NCBI RefSeq assembly: GCF_000297395.2
Contig: NZ_HF570108.1
Location: 5,565,700 to 5,629,699 of the forward strand
DNA length: 64,000 bases
Source: Micromonospora lupini str. Lupac 08
GTDB lineage: Bacteria > Actinomycetota > Actinomycetes > Mycobacteriales > Micromonosporaceae
Direction of reading: 5' to 3'
Below the pieces are notes generated by a model. It was given only the letters and a program-made list of their open reading frames with translations. It ran no database searches and was not told the origin of the DNA. Position 1 is the stretch's first letter; every line of letters starts with the position of its first letter. Position numbers and translations under genes: made by a program. Shown piece by piece: positions 6,031 to 15,168 of this stretch.

Positions 6031-8457
6031 TTACCGTGCCAGCAGCGTACGGGCACCGTCGGTAATGGCTTCCGGGGAGACCAGAACGTGACGTGCTGCC
6101 GGACCTAATGGTACAAACGAGTCAACTCCGGCCACCCGCCGCGCGGCGCCGACATATCCGGCGTCGACGAGCGCGGCGATCACCCCCTCGCCGACCCCGC
6201 CCGACCGGCGTGTCTCGTCCACCACCAGCACCCGGCCGGTGGCCGAGGACTCCCGGATGATGTCGGCCACCGGCAGGGGCGCCAGCCAGCGCAGGTCCAC
6301 CACCCGGGTGCCCACCCCCTCCTCGGCGAGGACGGCCGCGGCCCGCAACGACATCCGCACCCCGTTGCCGAAGGTGATGATGGTCAGGTCGTCGGCCGAG
6401 CCGACGCGGTAGACGCGGGCCCGGCCGATCGGCACGTGCCCGGCCACCCACGAGCCGGGCTCCGGATAGCCAGCCAGCCACTCCCCGTCGCCTTCGGTGT
6501 ACAGGTCCCGGGTGTGGTAGAGCGCGATCGGCTCCAGGAACACGCAGACACTGCCGTCCACCGCCGCGCTCGCCAGGCAGGTCCGCAGCATGGGCGCGGC
6601 GTCGTCCGGCCGCGCCGGCACCGCGACCACCAGACCCGGCACATCCCGGAGTACGGCCACCGAGTTGTCGTTGTGGAAGTGCCCCCCGAAGCCCTCCTGG
6701 TACGCCAGCCCGGCCACCCGGACGACCATCGGGTTACGGAACGCGCCTCGCGAGAAGAACTGCATGGTGGCGGCCTCGCCGCGCAGTTGGTCCTCGGCGT
6801 TGTGCAGGTACGCCAGATACTGGATCTCCGGCACCGGCAGCATCCCGGCCAGCCCGGCGCCGAGGCCCAGCCCGAGCACCGACGTCTCGTCGAGCAGGGT
6901 GTCGAAGACCCGTGCCGCCCCGAACCGGTCCCGTAGGCCCTTCGTCACCCCGTACACACCGCCCTTGGCGGCCACGTCCTCGCCGAAGACGGCCATCTGG
7001 GGGTGGTCGAGCAGCCCGTCGGCGAGCGCCGCGTTGATGCTCTGCGCCAGGGTGAGCGGGCCGGCCAGCTCGGGCGGTTTGCCCCCGAACGACTCCTCCC
7101 GGGCCGCCGAGCCCGCCCCGCTGGCCCGTGCCGCCGCGTCGGCCACCGCCCGCGCCACCCGCACCGGGCGGCGGGGCGCCAGCGCCGACACCACGTCGGC
7201 GGCGGAGGCCAGCTTCGGCTCGGCCAGCACCTCTTCGGCGAGCCGGCGGACCTGCCAGCCGGTCTCGTCGTACCGAGCCAGCAGCTCGTCGACAGTCGCC
7301 ACCCCTGCCTCGACGAGCAGCCGGGCGGTGGCGGCCACCGGATCGGCCTGGAGGTCCTCGGCCAGCTCCGCGGGGCTGCGGTACGCCGACTCCGCGTCCG
7401 CGCCGGCGTGGCCCATCAGCCGGACCGTGCGCAGGTGCAGCACGGCGGGCCGCCGATGCCGGCGCACCCAGGCGGCGGCCTCCTGCGCCACCTCGTACGC
7501 CCGCACCGGGTCGGCCCCGTCGGCGCTGAGGTAGTGGATGCCCGGCTTGGCGCGCAGGGTCGCCTCGACCCAGCCCTCCGGCGAGCGGACGCTGATGCCC
7601 AGCCCGTTGTCCTCGCAGACGAAGAGCACGGGGATGCGCAGCCCGGCGTGGTCGTACCAGCCGGCGGTGTTGAACGCGGCGGTGGCGCTGGCGTGGTTGA
7701 CCGACGCGTCGCCGAACGAGCAGACCACTATGGCGTCCGGCGGCCAGGGGGCGTGTGCCGCGCCGGCCCCGCTGCCGACCCGCACCCCAGCCCCGGCACG
7801 CCGGCCGGCGGTGTCCAGCCGGCGTAGCCGCTCCACGGCCAGTCCCATCCCGACCGCGCGGGGCAGGTGCGAGGCGATGGTGGAGGTGGTCGGCACGATC
7901 GCCAGGTCGGCCCGGCCGAACACCTTGTGCCGGCCACCGGCGATCGGTTCCTCGCTGGAGGCGACCATTCCGCGCAGCACGTCCCGGGCCGCCTCGGCGT
8001 ACGCCGCGAATCCCCCGACGGGTGGCGCGGACCCGGCCGGCTCGGGTTCGGTGGCCGGGTCCAGCTCGACGGCGGACGCGGAAGCGTCGGCGGCGTCGGA
8101 CGCCGGGGCGGCGGCGACCTGGGCGGCCCGGACGCAGTAGAAGGCGCCGGAGCGGTAGTGCAGCAGCGCCGGGTCGGTGGGGCGCAGCGCGGCGGCGACC
8201 ACCGCGTTGCCCTCGTGCCCGGCCGAGCCGATCGTGTAGAAGCCCTCCCCGAAGCTGCGCAGCCAGCGGCCGGCCAGGTCGAGCTGCCGGCTCGTCACCT
8301 GCGCGTCGAACAGGTCCAGCAGCTCGGCGCCGGTAAGCGGGGCGTCGTCGGTGACCGGGTCGGCGGGGTCACGCCGACGCTGCGCGGCGGGCAGAGCCGC
8401 CAGCGTCTCCCGGAAGCGGTCGTCGAGATCTTGCGGGGTGGTCACGTCGCACAGCAT
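6031..8457 (-). CDS. Thiamine-dependent 2-oxoacid dehydrogenase E1, alpha and beta subunits fused
   Basis: Catalyses the decarboxylating first step of a 2-oxoacid dehydrogenase complex, most likely of the branched-chain type. The protein has 808 residues from ATG 8457, or 804 from a GTG at 8445; neither has a good ribosome site. Residues about 40-410 are an E1-alpha TPP domain (SAGHEGNAVVAAAL, then VCSFGDASVNHASATAAFN and EDNGLGISVRSP as the TPP/Mg site, with an inserted Ala/Gly-rich loop). Residues about 460-805 are an E1-beta transketolase domain (GEDVAAKGGVYGVTKGL, VRVAGLAYQEGFGGHFHNDNS). Two subunits are usual; here they are one chain. No E2 or E3 gene lies next to it. It is distinct from the AceE at 11606. 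Confidence 0.88.
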   Translation of the reverse strand: MLCDVTTPQDLDDRFRETLAALPAAQRRRDPADPVTDDAPLTGAELLDLFDAQVTSRQLDLAGRWLRSFGEGFYTIGSAGHEGNAVVAAALRPTDPALLHYRSGAFYCVRAAQVAAAPASDAADASASAVELDPATEPEPAGSAPPVGGFAAYAEAARDVLRGMVASSEEPIAGGRHKVFGRADLAIVPTTSTIASHLPRAVGMGLAVERLRRLDTAGRRAGAGVRVGSGAGAAHAPWPPDAIVVCSFGDASVNHASATAAFNTAGWYDHAGLRIPVLFVCEDNGLGISVRSPEGWVEATLRAKPGIHYLSADGADPVRAYEVAQEAAAWVRRHRRPAVLHLRTVRLMGHAGADAESAYRSPAELAEDLQADPVAATARLLVEAGVATVDELLARYDETGWQVRRLAEEVLAEPKLASAADVVSALAPRRPVRVARAVADAAARASGAGSAAREESFGGKPPELAGPLTLAQSINAALADGLLDHPQMAVFGEDVAAKGGVYGVTKGLRDRFGAARVFDTLLDETSVLGLGLGAGLAGMLPVPEIQYLAYLHNAEDQLRGEAATMQFFSRGAFRNPMVVRVAGLAYQEGFGGHFHNDNSVAVLRDVPGLVVAVPARPDDAAPMLRTCLASAAVDGSVCVFLEPIALYHTRDLYTEGDGEWLAGYPEPGSWVAGHVPIGRARVYRVGSADDLTIITFGNGVRMSLRAAAVLAEEGVGTRVVDLRWLAPLPVADIIRESSATGRVLVVDETRRSGGVGEGVIAALVDAGYVGAARRVAGVDSFVPLGPAARHVLVSPEAITDGARTLLAR

Positions 8458-8508
8458 TACCGACGCAAGCCCTGGTCGCCCAGTGGGACACGGCTGCGGA
8501 GCGCGGAC

Positions 8509-8994
8509 TCACCGCGTGTCGCACTGCTCCGGGCAGCCGTCGTCGGACACCTTCCACACCAGGTCACGAAGGGTGCGCAGCTCCTCGTCGCTCAGCGCGG
8601 CCAGGAGTCGGGAGTCGGACATCACCTCGACCACCCCGGCCCGTACGCCCCGGCCCGGACCGGTCACCACCAACGTCTTCTGCCGGCGGTCGGCCGGGTC
8701 GGTGCGGCGCTCGACAAGCCCGGCCTGCTCCAGCTTGTCGACGAGCGCCGTGACGTTCGAGCGGTCGCAGCCCAACCGCTCGGCCAGGTCGCGGGCCGGC
8801 GACGGGCGGTCCGGGTCCAGCTCGTGCAGCGCCCGGGCGGCCGCCGGCGTGAGCCCCAGCTCGGCGAACACGGAATCCTGCCGGTGGCGCAGCGCGGCGG
8901 TCACGTGGGCCAGCCGGCGCACCACGTCGGCCGCGAGGTCGGCCCGGTCCACCGGTCGACCTGCTGCGGCACCTGCCTCCTGCGTCACCGCCAC
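8509..8994 (-). CDS. MarR-family transcriptional regulator
   Basis: A 161-residue winged-helix regulator. The helix-turn-helix reads SPARDLAERLGCDRSNVTALVDKLEQAGLVERRTDPADRRQK, the classical MarR recognition helix plus wing with DxRRxK. The N-terminal helices (ADVVRRLAHVTAALRHRQDSVFAELGLT) and C-terminal helices form the dimer interface. It lies 51 bases upstream of the fused E1 gene on the same strand and downstream of the EamA gene, so it could sit in one transcript with either. The ligand is not predictable. The Cys near the C-terminus (GCPEQC) is unusual for the family and might sense oxidants, which is only inference. Confidence 0.9.
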   Translation of the reverse strand: MAVTQEAGAAAGRPVDRADLAADVVRRLAHVTAALRHRQDSVFAELGLTPAAARALHELDPDRPSPARDLAERLGCDRSNVTALVDKLEQAGLVERRTDPADRRQKTLVVTGPGRGVRAGVVEVMSDSRLLAALSDEELRTLRDLVWKVSDDGCPEQCDTR

Positions 8995-9043
8995 ATCGTA
9001 CGCACGCGCGCCGGCTGCCTACGCGCCAAGATCCGCGCAAACG

Positions 9044-10000
9044 TCAGCGCTGTTGCTGCTTCAACGCGCGTCGCGGCAGCAGTTTCTCCGACCTAGTGCG
9101 GATCTTGGTGCTGGCCGGTCGCGCCTGGTCGGCCGGCTCAGCCGACGGGCGTGAGCCGCCGACCACGAGCGCGAGCCCGACCAGCACGATCAGGGCGGCC
9201 AGCACCTCGCCGCCGGTCATCCGCTCGTGCAGGAACAGCCACGACGCGGTGAGCCCGAAGACCGGCACGAGCAGGCTGAACGGCGCGACCCGGGCGACCG
9301 AGTAGCGGCCGATGAGATGGTTCCAGAGCCCGAACCCGACCAGGGTCGAGACGTAGGCGACGTACCCGACCGCCGCCAGGGCGCGCCAGGAGAGGCCGAG
9401 CAGCGAGTCGAGCACCACCTGCGGGCCGTCGATGACGGCGGCCAGCCCGAACAGCGGCAGCGGCGGCACCAGACTGGACCAGACGAGCAGGGAGATCGGC
9501 CGGGTTTCGCCGCTGGCGCGCACCACGACGTTCGCGACGGCCCAGCTCGCGGCGGCGAAGAGGGTGAACGCGAAGCCGATCGCAGTGGTGTGCCCACCGC
9601 CGGAGACCGCGAGCACGCCGATGCCGGCCGAGCCGACCAGCACACCGGCGATCTGCCGCCGGGCAGGGCGCTCCCGCAGGAGCAGCGCGGCGAGCACCAC
9701 CGACGCCAGGGCCTGCGCCTGAAGCACCAGGGAGGCGAGGCCGGCGCCCATGCCCAGGGCCATCGCGCTGAACAGCATCCCGAACTTCAGCACCCCGAGG
9801 ACCAGGCCGTAGGCGACGACGTAGCGCGCCCGGGCGGTCGGTCGGGGCACGAGGAAGACCAGCGGTACGGCGACGACGACGAACCGCAGCGCGGTCAGCA
9901 CCAGCGGCGGCACGTCCCGCAGGCCTATCTCGATGACCACGAAGTTCACGCCCCAGATGGCGGCGACCAGGATCGCCTGGAGCCGGTGCGACATTCTCAT
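9044..10000 (-). CDS. EamA/DMT-family metabolite exporter, ten predicted membrane helices
   Basis: An inner-membrane exporter of the drug/metabolite superfamily, with two EamA repeats (about residues 5-135 and 145-285) of five helices each. The first begins ILVAAIWGVNFVVIEIGL and contains LRFVVVAVPL; the second contains AASWAVANVVVRASG and ends LHERMTGGEVLAALIVLVGLALV. The nearest characterised type is the EamA (YdeD) cysteine/O-acetylserine exporter. The C-terminal tail is basic and cytosolic. The start is placed at ATG 10000 (MRMSHRLQAI); an upstream ATG at 10024 is possible. It is divergent from a LysR gene with about 70 bases between starts, the usual arrangement for LysR control of a neighbouring exporter. 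Confidence 0.88.
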   Translation of the reverse strand: MRMSHRLQAILVAAIWGVNFVVIEIGLRDVPPLVLTALRFVVVAVPLVFLVPRPTARARYVVAYGLVLGVLKFGMLFSAMALGMGAGLASLVLQAQALASVVLAALLLRERPARRQIAGVLVGSAGIGVLAVSGGGHTTAIGFAFTLFAAASWAVANVVVRASGETRPISLLVWSSLVPPLPLFGLAAVIDGPQVVLDSLLGLSWRALAAVGYVAYVSTLVGFGLWNHLIGRYSVARVAPFSLLVPVFGLTASWLFLHERMTGGEVLAALIVLVGLALVVGGSRPSAEPADQARPASTKIRTRSEKLLPRRALKQQQR

Positions 10001-10072
10001 GAGGTCGACTCTGCGAGGCGTCACCTATTAGCACAAGTTCATAGTTCTTCAGCAATCCTGTAGCTTCACTTC

Positions 10073-10990
10073 ATGGACCTCGACGTACGACGGCTCCGCG
10101 TGCTGTACGAGGTGGCCCTGCGCGGCGGGATCACCGCAGCGGCCTCGTCCCTGCACGTGACCCCGTCCGCGGTCTCCCAGCAGCTCGGTCAGCTCGCCCG
10201 CGAGGCCGGCTGCGAGCTGGTCGAACGGTCCGGCCGAGGGGTCGTGCTCACCCCGGCCGGCCACGTGCTCGCCGACCATGCGAAGCAGATCATCAGCGCG
10301 GTCGAGCAGGCCGGGGCGGGACTCGCGGCGCTGCGGCGCGACGTCAGCGGCACCGTACGGGTGGGAGCCTTCCCCTCGGCGGCGGGAGCCCTGGTCGCGC
10401 CGGCCGCCGCGCGGGCGATCGCCCGGCATCCGGACCTGGACGTGCGCGTCTTCGAGGCGGAGGACCAGCAGAGCCGACTCGACCTCCGCTCGGGCAGGCT
10501 CGATGTGATCGTGCTTCAGGAGTACGACCACGTCCCGACGCCACTCCCGCCCGACCTGGATCGACGGCCGATCGCCAGTGACCCGATGCACCTGATCACG
10601 CCGGCCGGCTGGGGCAGCCGATCGGGTCGGCTCGACGACCTGCGCGACGCGCGATGGGTGGCCAGCGCGGAGGGCACTCCCTGCCTGCACTCCACGCTGC
10701 ACGCCTGCCGACTGGCCGGATTCGAGCCGGACATCCGCCACCGGGCCGTCGACTTCGCGCTGACGCTCGACCTCGTCGGTGCGGGTCTCGGCGCGGCACT
10801 CGTTCCGGAGATGGCGCTGCGTGGGGTGCCGTCAACCGTGCACGTCGAGCCGCTCACCGACCCGGTGACCGAGCGGCGGATCTTCGCGGTGACCCGGGGC
10901 CGGGGCACGGGACCGCTGCGCCCGGCGATGGAGGCGTTCCTCGCCGAACTCACCGCGTCCGCCTCGGCGCCCGGACCCAGGCCCGCCTGA
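10073..10990 (+). CDS. LysR-family transcriptional regulator
   Basis: A 305-residue LysR regulator. Its N-terminal winged helix spans residues 1-62 (LRVLYEVALRGGITAAASSLHVTPSAVSQQLGQLAREAG, then LVERSGRGVVLTPAG). A linker helix and a type-2 periplasmic-binding-like effector domain follow from about residue 90 (GTVRVGAFPSAAGALVAPAA, then LDLRSGRLDVIVLQEY). It is transcribed divergently from the EamA exporter; the A/T-richer gap 10001-10072 should hold the shared operator. By analogy with ArgP/CysB-type pairs, it probably senses an amino acid or related metabolite and switches on the exporter. The ligand is not known. Confidence 0.92.
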   Translation: MDLDVRRLRVLYEVALRGGITAAASSLHVTPSAVSQQLGQLAREAGCELVERSGRGVVLTPAGHVLADHAKQIISAVEQAGAGLAALRRDVSGTVRVGAFPSAAGALVAPAAARAIARHPDLDVRVFEAEDQQSRLDLRSGRLDVIVLQEYDHVPTPLPPDLDRRPIASDPMHLITPAGWGSRSGRLDDLRDARWVASAEGTPCLHSTLHACRLAGFEPDIRHRAVDFALTLDLVGAGLGAALVPEMALRGVPSTVHVEPLTDPVTERRIFAVTRGRGTGPLRPAMEAFLAELTASASAPGPRPA

Positions 10991-11015
10991 GCCCGACCCG
11001 CGGGCGGGAGCGGGG

Positions 11016-11420
11016 TCAGGCGGGGAGGAAGGAGAAGCGGACCTGGCGGGTGGGATTGTCGCCGTTGGTGTCGACCAGGCAGATCGACTGCCAGGTGCCC
11101 AGGGCGAGCCGTCCGTCGAGCACCGGCAGCGTCGCGTACGGCGGGACGAAGGCCGGCAACACGTGGTCGCGGCCGTGGCCGGGCGAGCCGTGCCGGTGCC
11201 GCCAGCGGCTGTCGGTGGGCAGCAGCGCGTCGATGGCGGTGAGCAGGTCGTCGTCGGAGCCCGATCCGGTCTCGATGATCGCCAGGCCGGCGGTGGCGTG
11301 CGGCACGAAGACATGCAGCAGGCCGTCTCCCTCGCCGGAGACGAAGCTCTGGGCCTCGGCGGTGATGTCCCGGACGGCCGGCCGGGACCCGGTCTGGACG
11401 GTGATCACGTCACTGCGCAT
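11016..11420 (-). CDS. YjbQ/UPF0047 family protein
   Basis: A small beta-rich protein (about 134 residues) of the YjbQ family, of which the E. coli member has weak thiamine-phosphate synthase activity. Signatures seen are HVFVPHATAGLAIIETGSGSDDDLLTAIDALLP, then HGSPGHGRDHVLPAF with clustered histidines for a metal site, and LALGTWQSICLVDTNG near the end. The start is put at the internal ATG 11420 (MRSDVITVQTG), the usual family N-terminus, rather than 11429. It converges with the LysR gene and is divergent from aceE. The true physiological role of the family is unsettled. Confidence 0.9.
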   Translation of the reverse strand: MRSDVITVQTGSRPAVRDITAEAQSFVSGEGDGLLHVFVPHATAGLAIIETGSGSDDDLLTAIDALLPTDSRWRHRHGSPGHGRDHVLPAFVPPYATLPVLDGRLALGTWQSICLVDTNGDNPTRQVRFSFLPA

Positions 11421-11605
11421 ACGTCGCATTCTGCCGCAGCGGCCCGGGGTCCTCCGCGCCTGGGGAAAGAACTGCCGTCGCGCTAAGTTACCGGCGGGTA
11501 CCTGTGTTCAGCATCGCGTCCGGGGGACCTAGACGTGACGACGGGTGCCACCAGGGGGCAGGATGGCGCTAGAGACCTATCCCACACACAACCGAGGGAA
11601 CGCCT

Positions 11606-14344
11606 GTGGCTACGGAACGCAAGCGCCCGGTGATCAGCGACGGCCTACCGAGCCAGCTTCCGGACATCGACCCTGAAGAGACAAGCGAATGGGTCGAGTC
11701 GCTTGACGGTGTCATCGACGAGCGCGGCGCCAAACGTGCCCGCTACGTCATGCTGCGCCTGCTGGAGCGGGCCCGCGAGCGCCAGGTCGGGGTTCCGCCC
11801 CTGACCACCACCGACTACATCAACACCATCCCGCCGGAGCAGGAACCCTGGTTCCCGGGTGACGAGCACGTCGAGCGGCGCATCCGGGCGTACGTCCGGT
11901 GGAACGCCGCGATGCTCGTGCACCGGGCGCAGCGCCCGGAGATCGGCGTCGGCGGGCACATCTCCACCTTCGCCAGCTCGGCGTCGCTCTACGAGGTGGG
12001 CTTCAACCACTTCTTCCGGGGCAAGAACCACCCCGGCGGCGGCGACCAGATCTACTACCAGGGTCACGCGTCCCCCGGCATGTACGCGCGGGCGTTCCTG
12101 GAGGGGCGGCTCAGCGAGCACCAGCTCGACGGGTTCCGCCAGGAGCTGTCGCACCCGGGCGGCGGGCTGCCGTCGTACCCGCACCCGCGGCTGATGTCGG
12201 ACTTCTGGGAGTTCCCCACCGTCTCGATGGGCCTCGGCGGTCTGAACGCGATCTACCAGGCCCGGTTCAACAGGTACCTGCAGCACCGCGGCATCAAGGA
12301 CACCTCGCAGCAGCACGTGTGGGCGTTCCTCGGCGACGGCGAGATGGACGAGCCGGAGACGCTTGGCGCGATCGGTGTGGCCGCCCGCGAGGAGCTGGAC
12401 AACCTCACCTTCGTGATCAACTGCAACCTCCAGCGGCTGGACGGCCCGGTCCGGGGCAACGGCAAGGTCATGCAGGAGCTGGAGTCGTTCTTCCGGGGCG
12501 CCGGCTGGAACGTGATCAAGGTGGTCTGGGGCCGTGAGTGGGACCCGCTGCTCGCCGCGGACACCGACGGCGCGCTGGTCAACCTCATGAACACCACGAC
12601 CGACGGTGACTACCAGACCTACAAGGCGGAGTCCGGCGCGTACGTGCGGGAGCACTTCTTCGGCCGGGACGCCCGGACCCGCAAGATGGTCGAGCCGCTG
12701 AGCGACGACGAGATCTGGAACCTCAAGCGGGGTGGGCACGACTACCGCAAGCTCTACGCGGCCTACAAGGCGGCCACGGAGCACACCGGTCAGCCGACTG
12801 TCATCCTGGCGAAGACGATCAAGGGCTGGACGCTCGGATCGCACTTCGAGGGCCGCAACGCGACCCACCAGATGAAGAAGCTGACGCTTGAGGACCTGAA
12901 GACCTTCCGCGACCGGCTCTACCTGGACATCCCGGACAAGGCGCTGGAGGACAACCCCTACCTGCCGCCGTACTACCACCCGGGTGAGAAGTCCGAGGAG
13001 CTGGCGTACCTGAAGGAGCGCCGCGAGCAGCTCGGCGGCTACCTGCCGTCGCGGCGGACCAGCACCAAGCGGCTGGCCATCCCCGGTCCGGAGCGGTTCG
13101 CCGACGTCAAGCGCGGCTCGGGCAAGCAGAAGGTGGCCACCACGATGGCCTTCGTCCGCCTGCTCAAGGACATCATGAAGGACAAGGAGTTCGGCAAGCG
13201 CTGGGTGCCGATCATCCCGGACGAGGCCCGCACCTTCGGCCTCGACTCGATCTTCCCGACCGCGAAGATCTACTCGCCGCACGGGCAGCGCTACACCTCT
13301 GTCGACCGGGAGCTGTTCCTGTCGTACAAGGAGTCGACGACCGGGCAGATCCTGCACGAGGGCATCAACGAGGCCGGTTCGGTCGCCTCGTTCACCGCCG
13401 CGGGTTCGGCGTACGCCACCCACGACGAGCCGATGATCCCGATGTACATCTTCTACTCGATGTTCGGGTTCCAGCGGACCGCCGACGGGCTGTGGGCGGC
13501 TGCCGACCAGATGGCGCGGGGCTTCCTGCTCGGCGCGACCGCCGGTCGGACCACGCTCAACGGTGAGGGCCTCCAGCACGAGGACGGCCACTCGCTGCTG
13601 CTCGCCGCCACCAACCCGGCGGTGGTCGCGTACGACCCGGCGTTCTCCTTCGAGATCGCGCACATCATGGAAGCCGGTCTGCACCGGATGTACGGGGACG
13701 CGCAGGAGAACGTCTTCTACTACCTGACGGTCTACAACGAGCCGATCCTCCAGCCGGCCGAGCCGGCCGGGGTGGACGTGGAGGGCCTGCTCAAGGGCAT
13801 CTACCGCTACTCCCCGGCGCCGCAGGTCGACGGCCCGAAGGCCAACGTCCTCGCCTCCGGCACGGGCATGCAGTGGGCGCTCAAGGCCCAGCAGCTGCTC
13901 GCCCAGGACTGGGGGGTGGCCGCCGACGTCTGGTCGGTGACCTCCTGGACCGAGCTGCGTCGCGACGCGGTGGAGACCGAGGAGTACAACCTGCTCAACC
14001 CGGGCGCCGAGGCCAAGGTGCCGTACATCGCGCAGAAGCTTGCCGACGCGGACGGGCCGAAGGTCGCGGTCAGCGACTGGATGCGCGCCGTACCGGATCT
14101 GATCGCCCGCTGGGTACCCGGCGACTACACGTCGCTGGGCACCGACGGCTTCGGGATGTCGGACACCCGGCACGCGTTGCGCCGGCACTTCCACGTCGAC
14201 GCCGAGTCGATCGTGGTGGCCACGCTGCGGCAGCTCGCCCGCAGCGGCGCGGTGCCGGCCACCGTGCCGGCCGAGGCCGCCAAGAAGTACGCGATCGACG
14301 ACGTCAACGCCGCCCCGGTCGGCGAGACCGGTGGCGACAGCTGA
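11606..14344 (+). CDS. aceE: Pyruvate dehydrogenase E1 component, homodimeric AceE type
   Basis: Converts pyruvate to acetyl-dihydrolipoyl-E2 plus CO2 using thiamine diphosphate. At 912 residues it has the usual length of the single-chain E1 in actinobacteria, which works with DlaT and Lpd encoded elsewhere. The GTG at 11606 follows GAGGGA at a good distance. The N-terminal TPP-binding domain includes ISTFASSASLYEVGFNHFFRG and GDGEMDEPETLGAIGVAAREELDNL with a following NCNLQRLDGPVRG stretch (GDGxxxEPE...N TPP motif). The central pyrimidine domain includes GINEAGSVASFTAAGSAYATH and GRTTLNGEGLQHEDGHS. Upstream 11430-11605 holds the promoter; a terminator hairpin follows the stop. Confidence 0.97.
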   Translation: MATERKRPVISDGLPSQLPDIDPEETSEWVESLDGVIDERGAKRARYVMLRLLERARERQVGVPPLTTTDYINTIPPEQEPWFPGDEHVERRIRAYVRWNAAMLVHRAQRPEIGVGGHISTFASSASLYEVGFNHFFRGKNHPGGGDQIYYQGHASPGMYARAFLEGRLSEHQLDGFRQELSHPGGGLPSYPHPRLMSDFWEFPTVSMGLGGLNAIYQARFNRYLQHRGIKDTSQQHVWAFLGDGEMDEPETLGAIGVAAREELDNLTFVINCNLQRLDGPVRGNGKVMQELESFFRGAGWNVIKVVWGREWDPLLAADTDGALVNLMNTTTDGDYQTYKAESGAYVREHFFGRDARTRKMVEPLSDDEIWNLKRGGHDYRKLYAAYKAATEHTGQPTVILAKTIKGWTLGSHFEGRNATHQMKKLTLEDLKTFRDRLYLDIPDKALEDNPYLPPYYHPGEKSEELAYLKERREQLGGYLPSRRTSTKRLAIPGPERFADVKRGSGKQKVATTMAFVRLLKDIMKDKEFGKRWVPIIPDEARTFGLDSIFPTAKIYSPHGQRYTSVDRELFLSYKESTTGQILHEGINEAGSVASFTAAGSAYATHDEPMIPMYIFYSMFGFQRTADGLWAAADQMARGFLLGATAGRTTLNGEGLQHEDGHSLLLAATNPAVVAYDPAFSFEIAHIMEAGLHRMYGDAQENVFYYLTVYNEPILQPAEPAGVDVEGLLKGIYRYSPAPQVDGPKANVLASGTGMQWALKAQQLLAQDWGVAADVWSVTSWTELRRDAVETEEYNLLNPGAEAKVPYIAQKLADADGPKVAVSDWMRAVPDLIARWVPGDYTSLGTDGFGMSDTRHALRRHFHVDAESIVVATLRQLARSGAVPATVPAEAAKKYAIDDVNAAPVGETGGDS

Positions 14345-14360
14345 TCCAGCACGATCGAGA

Positions 14361-14391
14361 AAGGGCCCGGCGCACCCGCGCCGGGCCCTTC
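14361..14391 (+). terminator. Rho-independent-like terminator after aceE
   Basis: A 13-bp stem AAGGGCCCGGCGC/GCGCCGGGCCCTT begins 17 bases after the aceE stop, followed by CTTGG rather than a full T-run. Stem strength and position support termination; it can also act for the converging gene at 14534. Confidence 0.8.
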
Positions 14392-14533
14392 TTGGTGCAC
14401 CCGCACCCTCGCTCCCCGCCCCGACCGACCGGGCGGACGGCGGGTGAGAAGGGAGCGGCGGCGCTCCGGGGCCCCTGGCGGAGGCCCGGGACCACCGCCG
14501 GGGGGCGGGTGACGCCGGGAGCGGACGCGCTCG

Positions 14534-14980
14534 TCAGCCGACAGCGGCCAGGTCGGTGAGCCGGGCGAGCGAGTCCTCCAGGTCGGCGCCGACCCGGCGC
14601 AGGCCCAGACGCAGCAGGGCCGCCTTGACCGGGCCGGCCGGCCAGCGGACCACGATGAGCCGCACGATCGTCCCGCCCTCGTCCTCGTCCTCGGTGAGCT
14701 GGACGTAGATCTCGGTGCGCGCCTCCGCACGGGCACCGGCGCCCTTGGCCCGTTCCCGCCAGCCGATCAGTGTCGGCTCCTGATAGGCGATCACCTCGGC
14801 CTCATGCGCCGAGCCGCGCCCCGCCTGGACCAGTTGCCGCCGCCCGAAGCCCTCTCCGGAGAGCACTTCGGCCGCGCGGACCCCCGCCAGCCAGGCCGGT
14901 AACTGCTCGGCCCGCTGTACGACGTCCCAGACCACTTCCACCGGCGCCGCCACGTGCGCACTGCGTTCCACGAGGATCAT
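14534..14980 (-). CDS. SRPBCC (START-like) superfamily protein
   Basis: A 148-residue helix-grip protein of the polyketide cyclase/aromatase-like group. The start is ATG 14980 (MILVERSAHVAAPVEVVW), supported by GGAGG about 9 bases upstream; a longer frame to 15097 lacks support. The N-terminal beta strand with AAPVEVVWDVVQRAEQLPAWLAGVRAAEVL and the DEDEGGTIVRLIVVRWPAGPVKAAL helix near the end are typical. Members bind hydrophobic ligands in a deep cavity; no catalytic residues can be named. It converges on aceE and is divergent from the beta-glucosidase gene. Confidence 0.82.
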   Translation of the reverse strand: MILVERSAHVAAPVEVVWDVVQRAEQLPAWLAGVRAAEVLSGEGFGRRQLVQAGRGSAHEAEVIAYQEPTLIGWRERAKGAGARAEARTEIYVQLTEDEDEGGTIVRLIVVRWPAGPVKAALLRLGLRRVGADLEDSLARLTDLAAVG

Positions 14981-15168
14981 TTCCGTCTTTCCTCCAGTGA
15001 GGACATCCCACGATATCGGCACTCTATGCGCTAAATCGGACTTACACGGACGGGTTGGGAAAAAGACACGCCGATCAACCATTGCGGATTGCGCCAACCC
15101 GGCCTATGGCGCATTCATCGACAGCGCCCTAGAGTCCCGAACACGTTTCACGTTGACCGGGAGGGCGC

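Noticed and set aside
11645..14194. An 849-codon open frame antisense to aceE
   Set aside because: It is the complement-strand shadow of a GC-rich conserved gene. The translation is Arg/Gly/Val/Leu-rich with no domain, and aceE itself is unmistakable.
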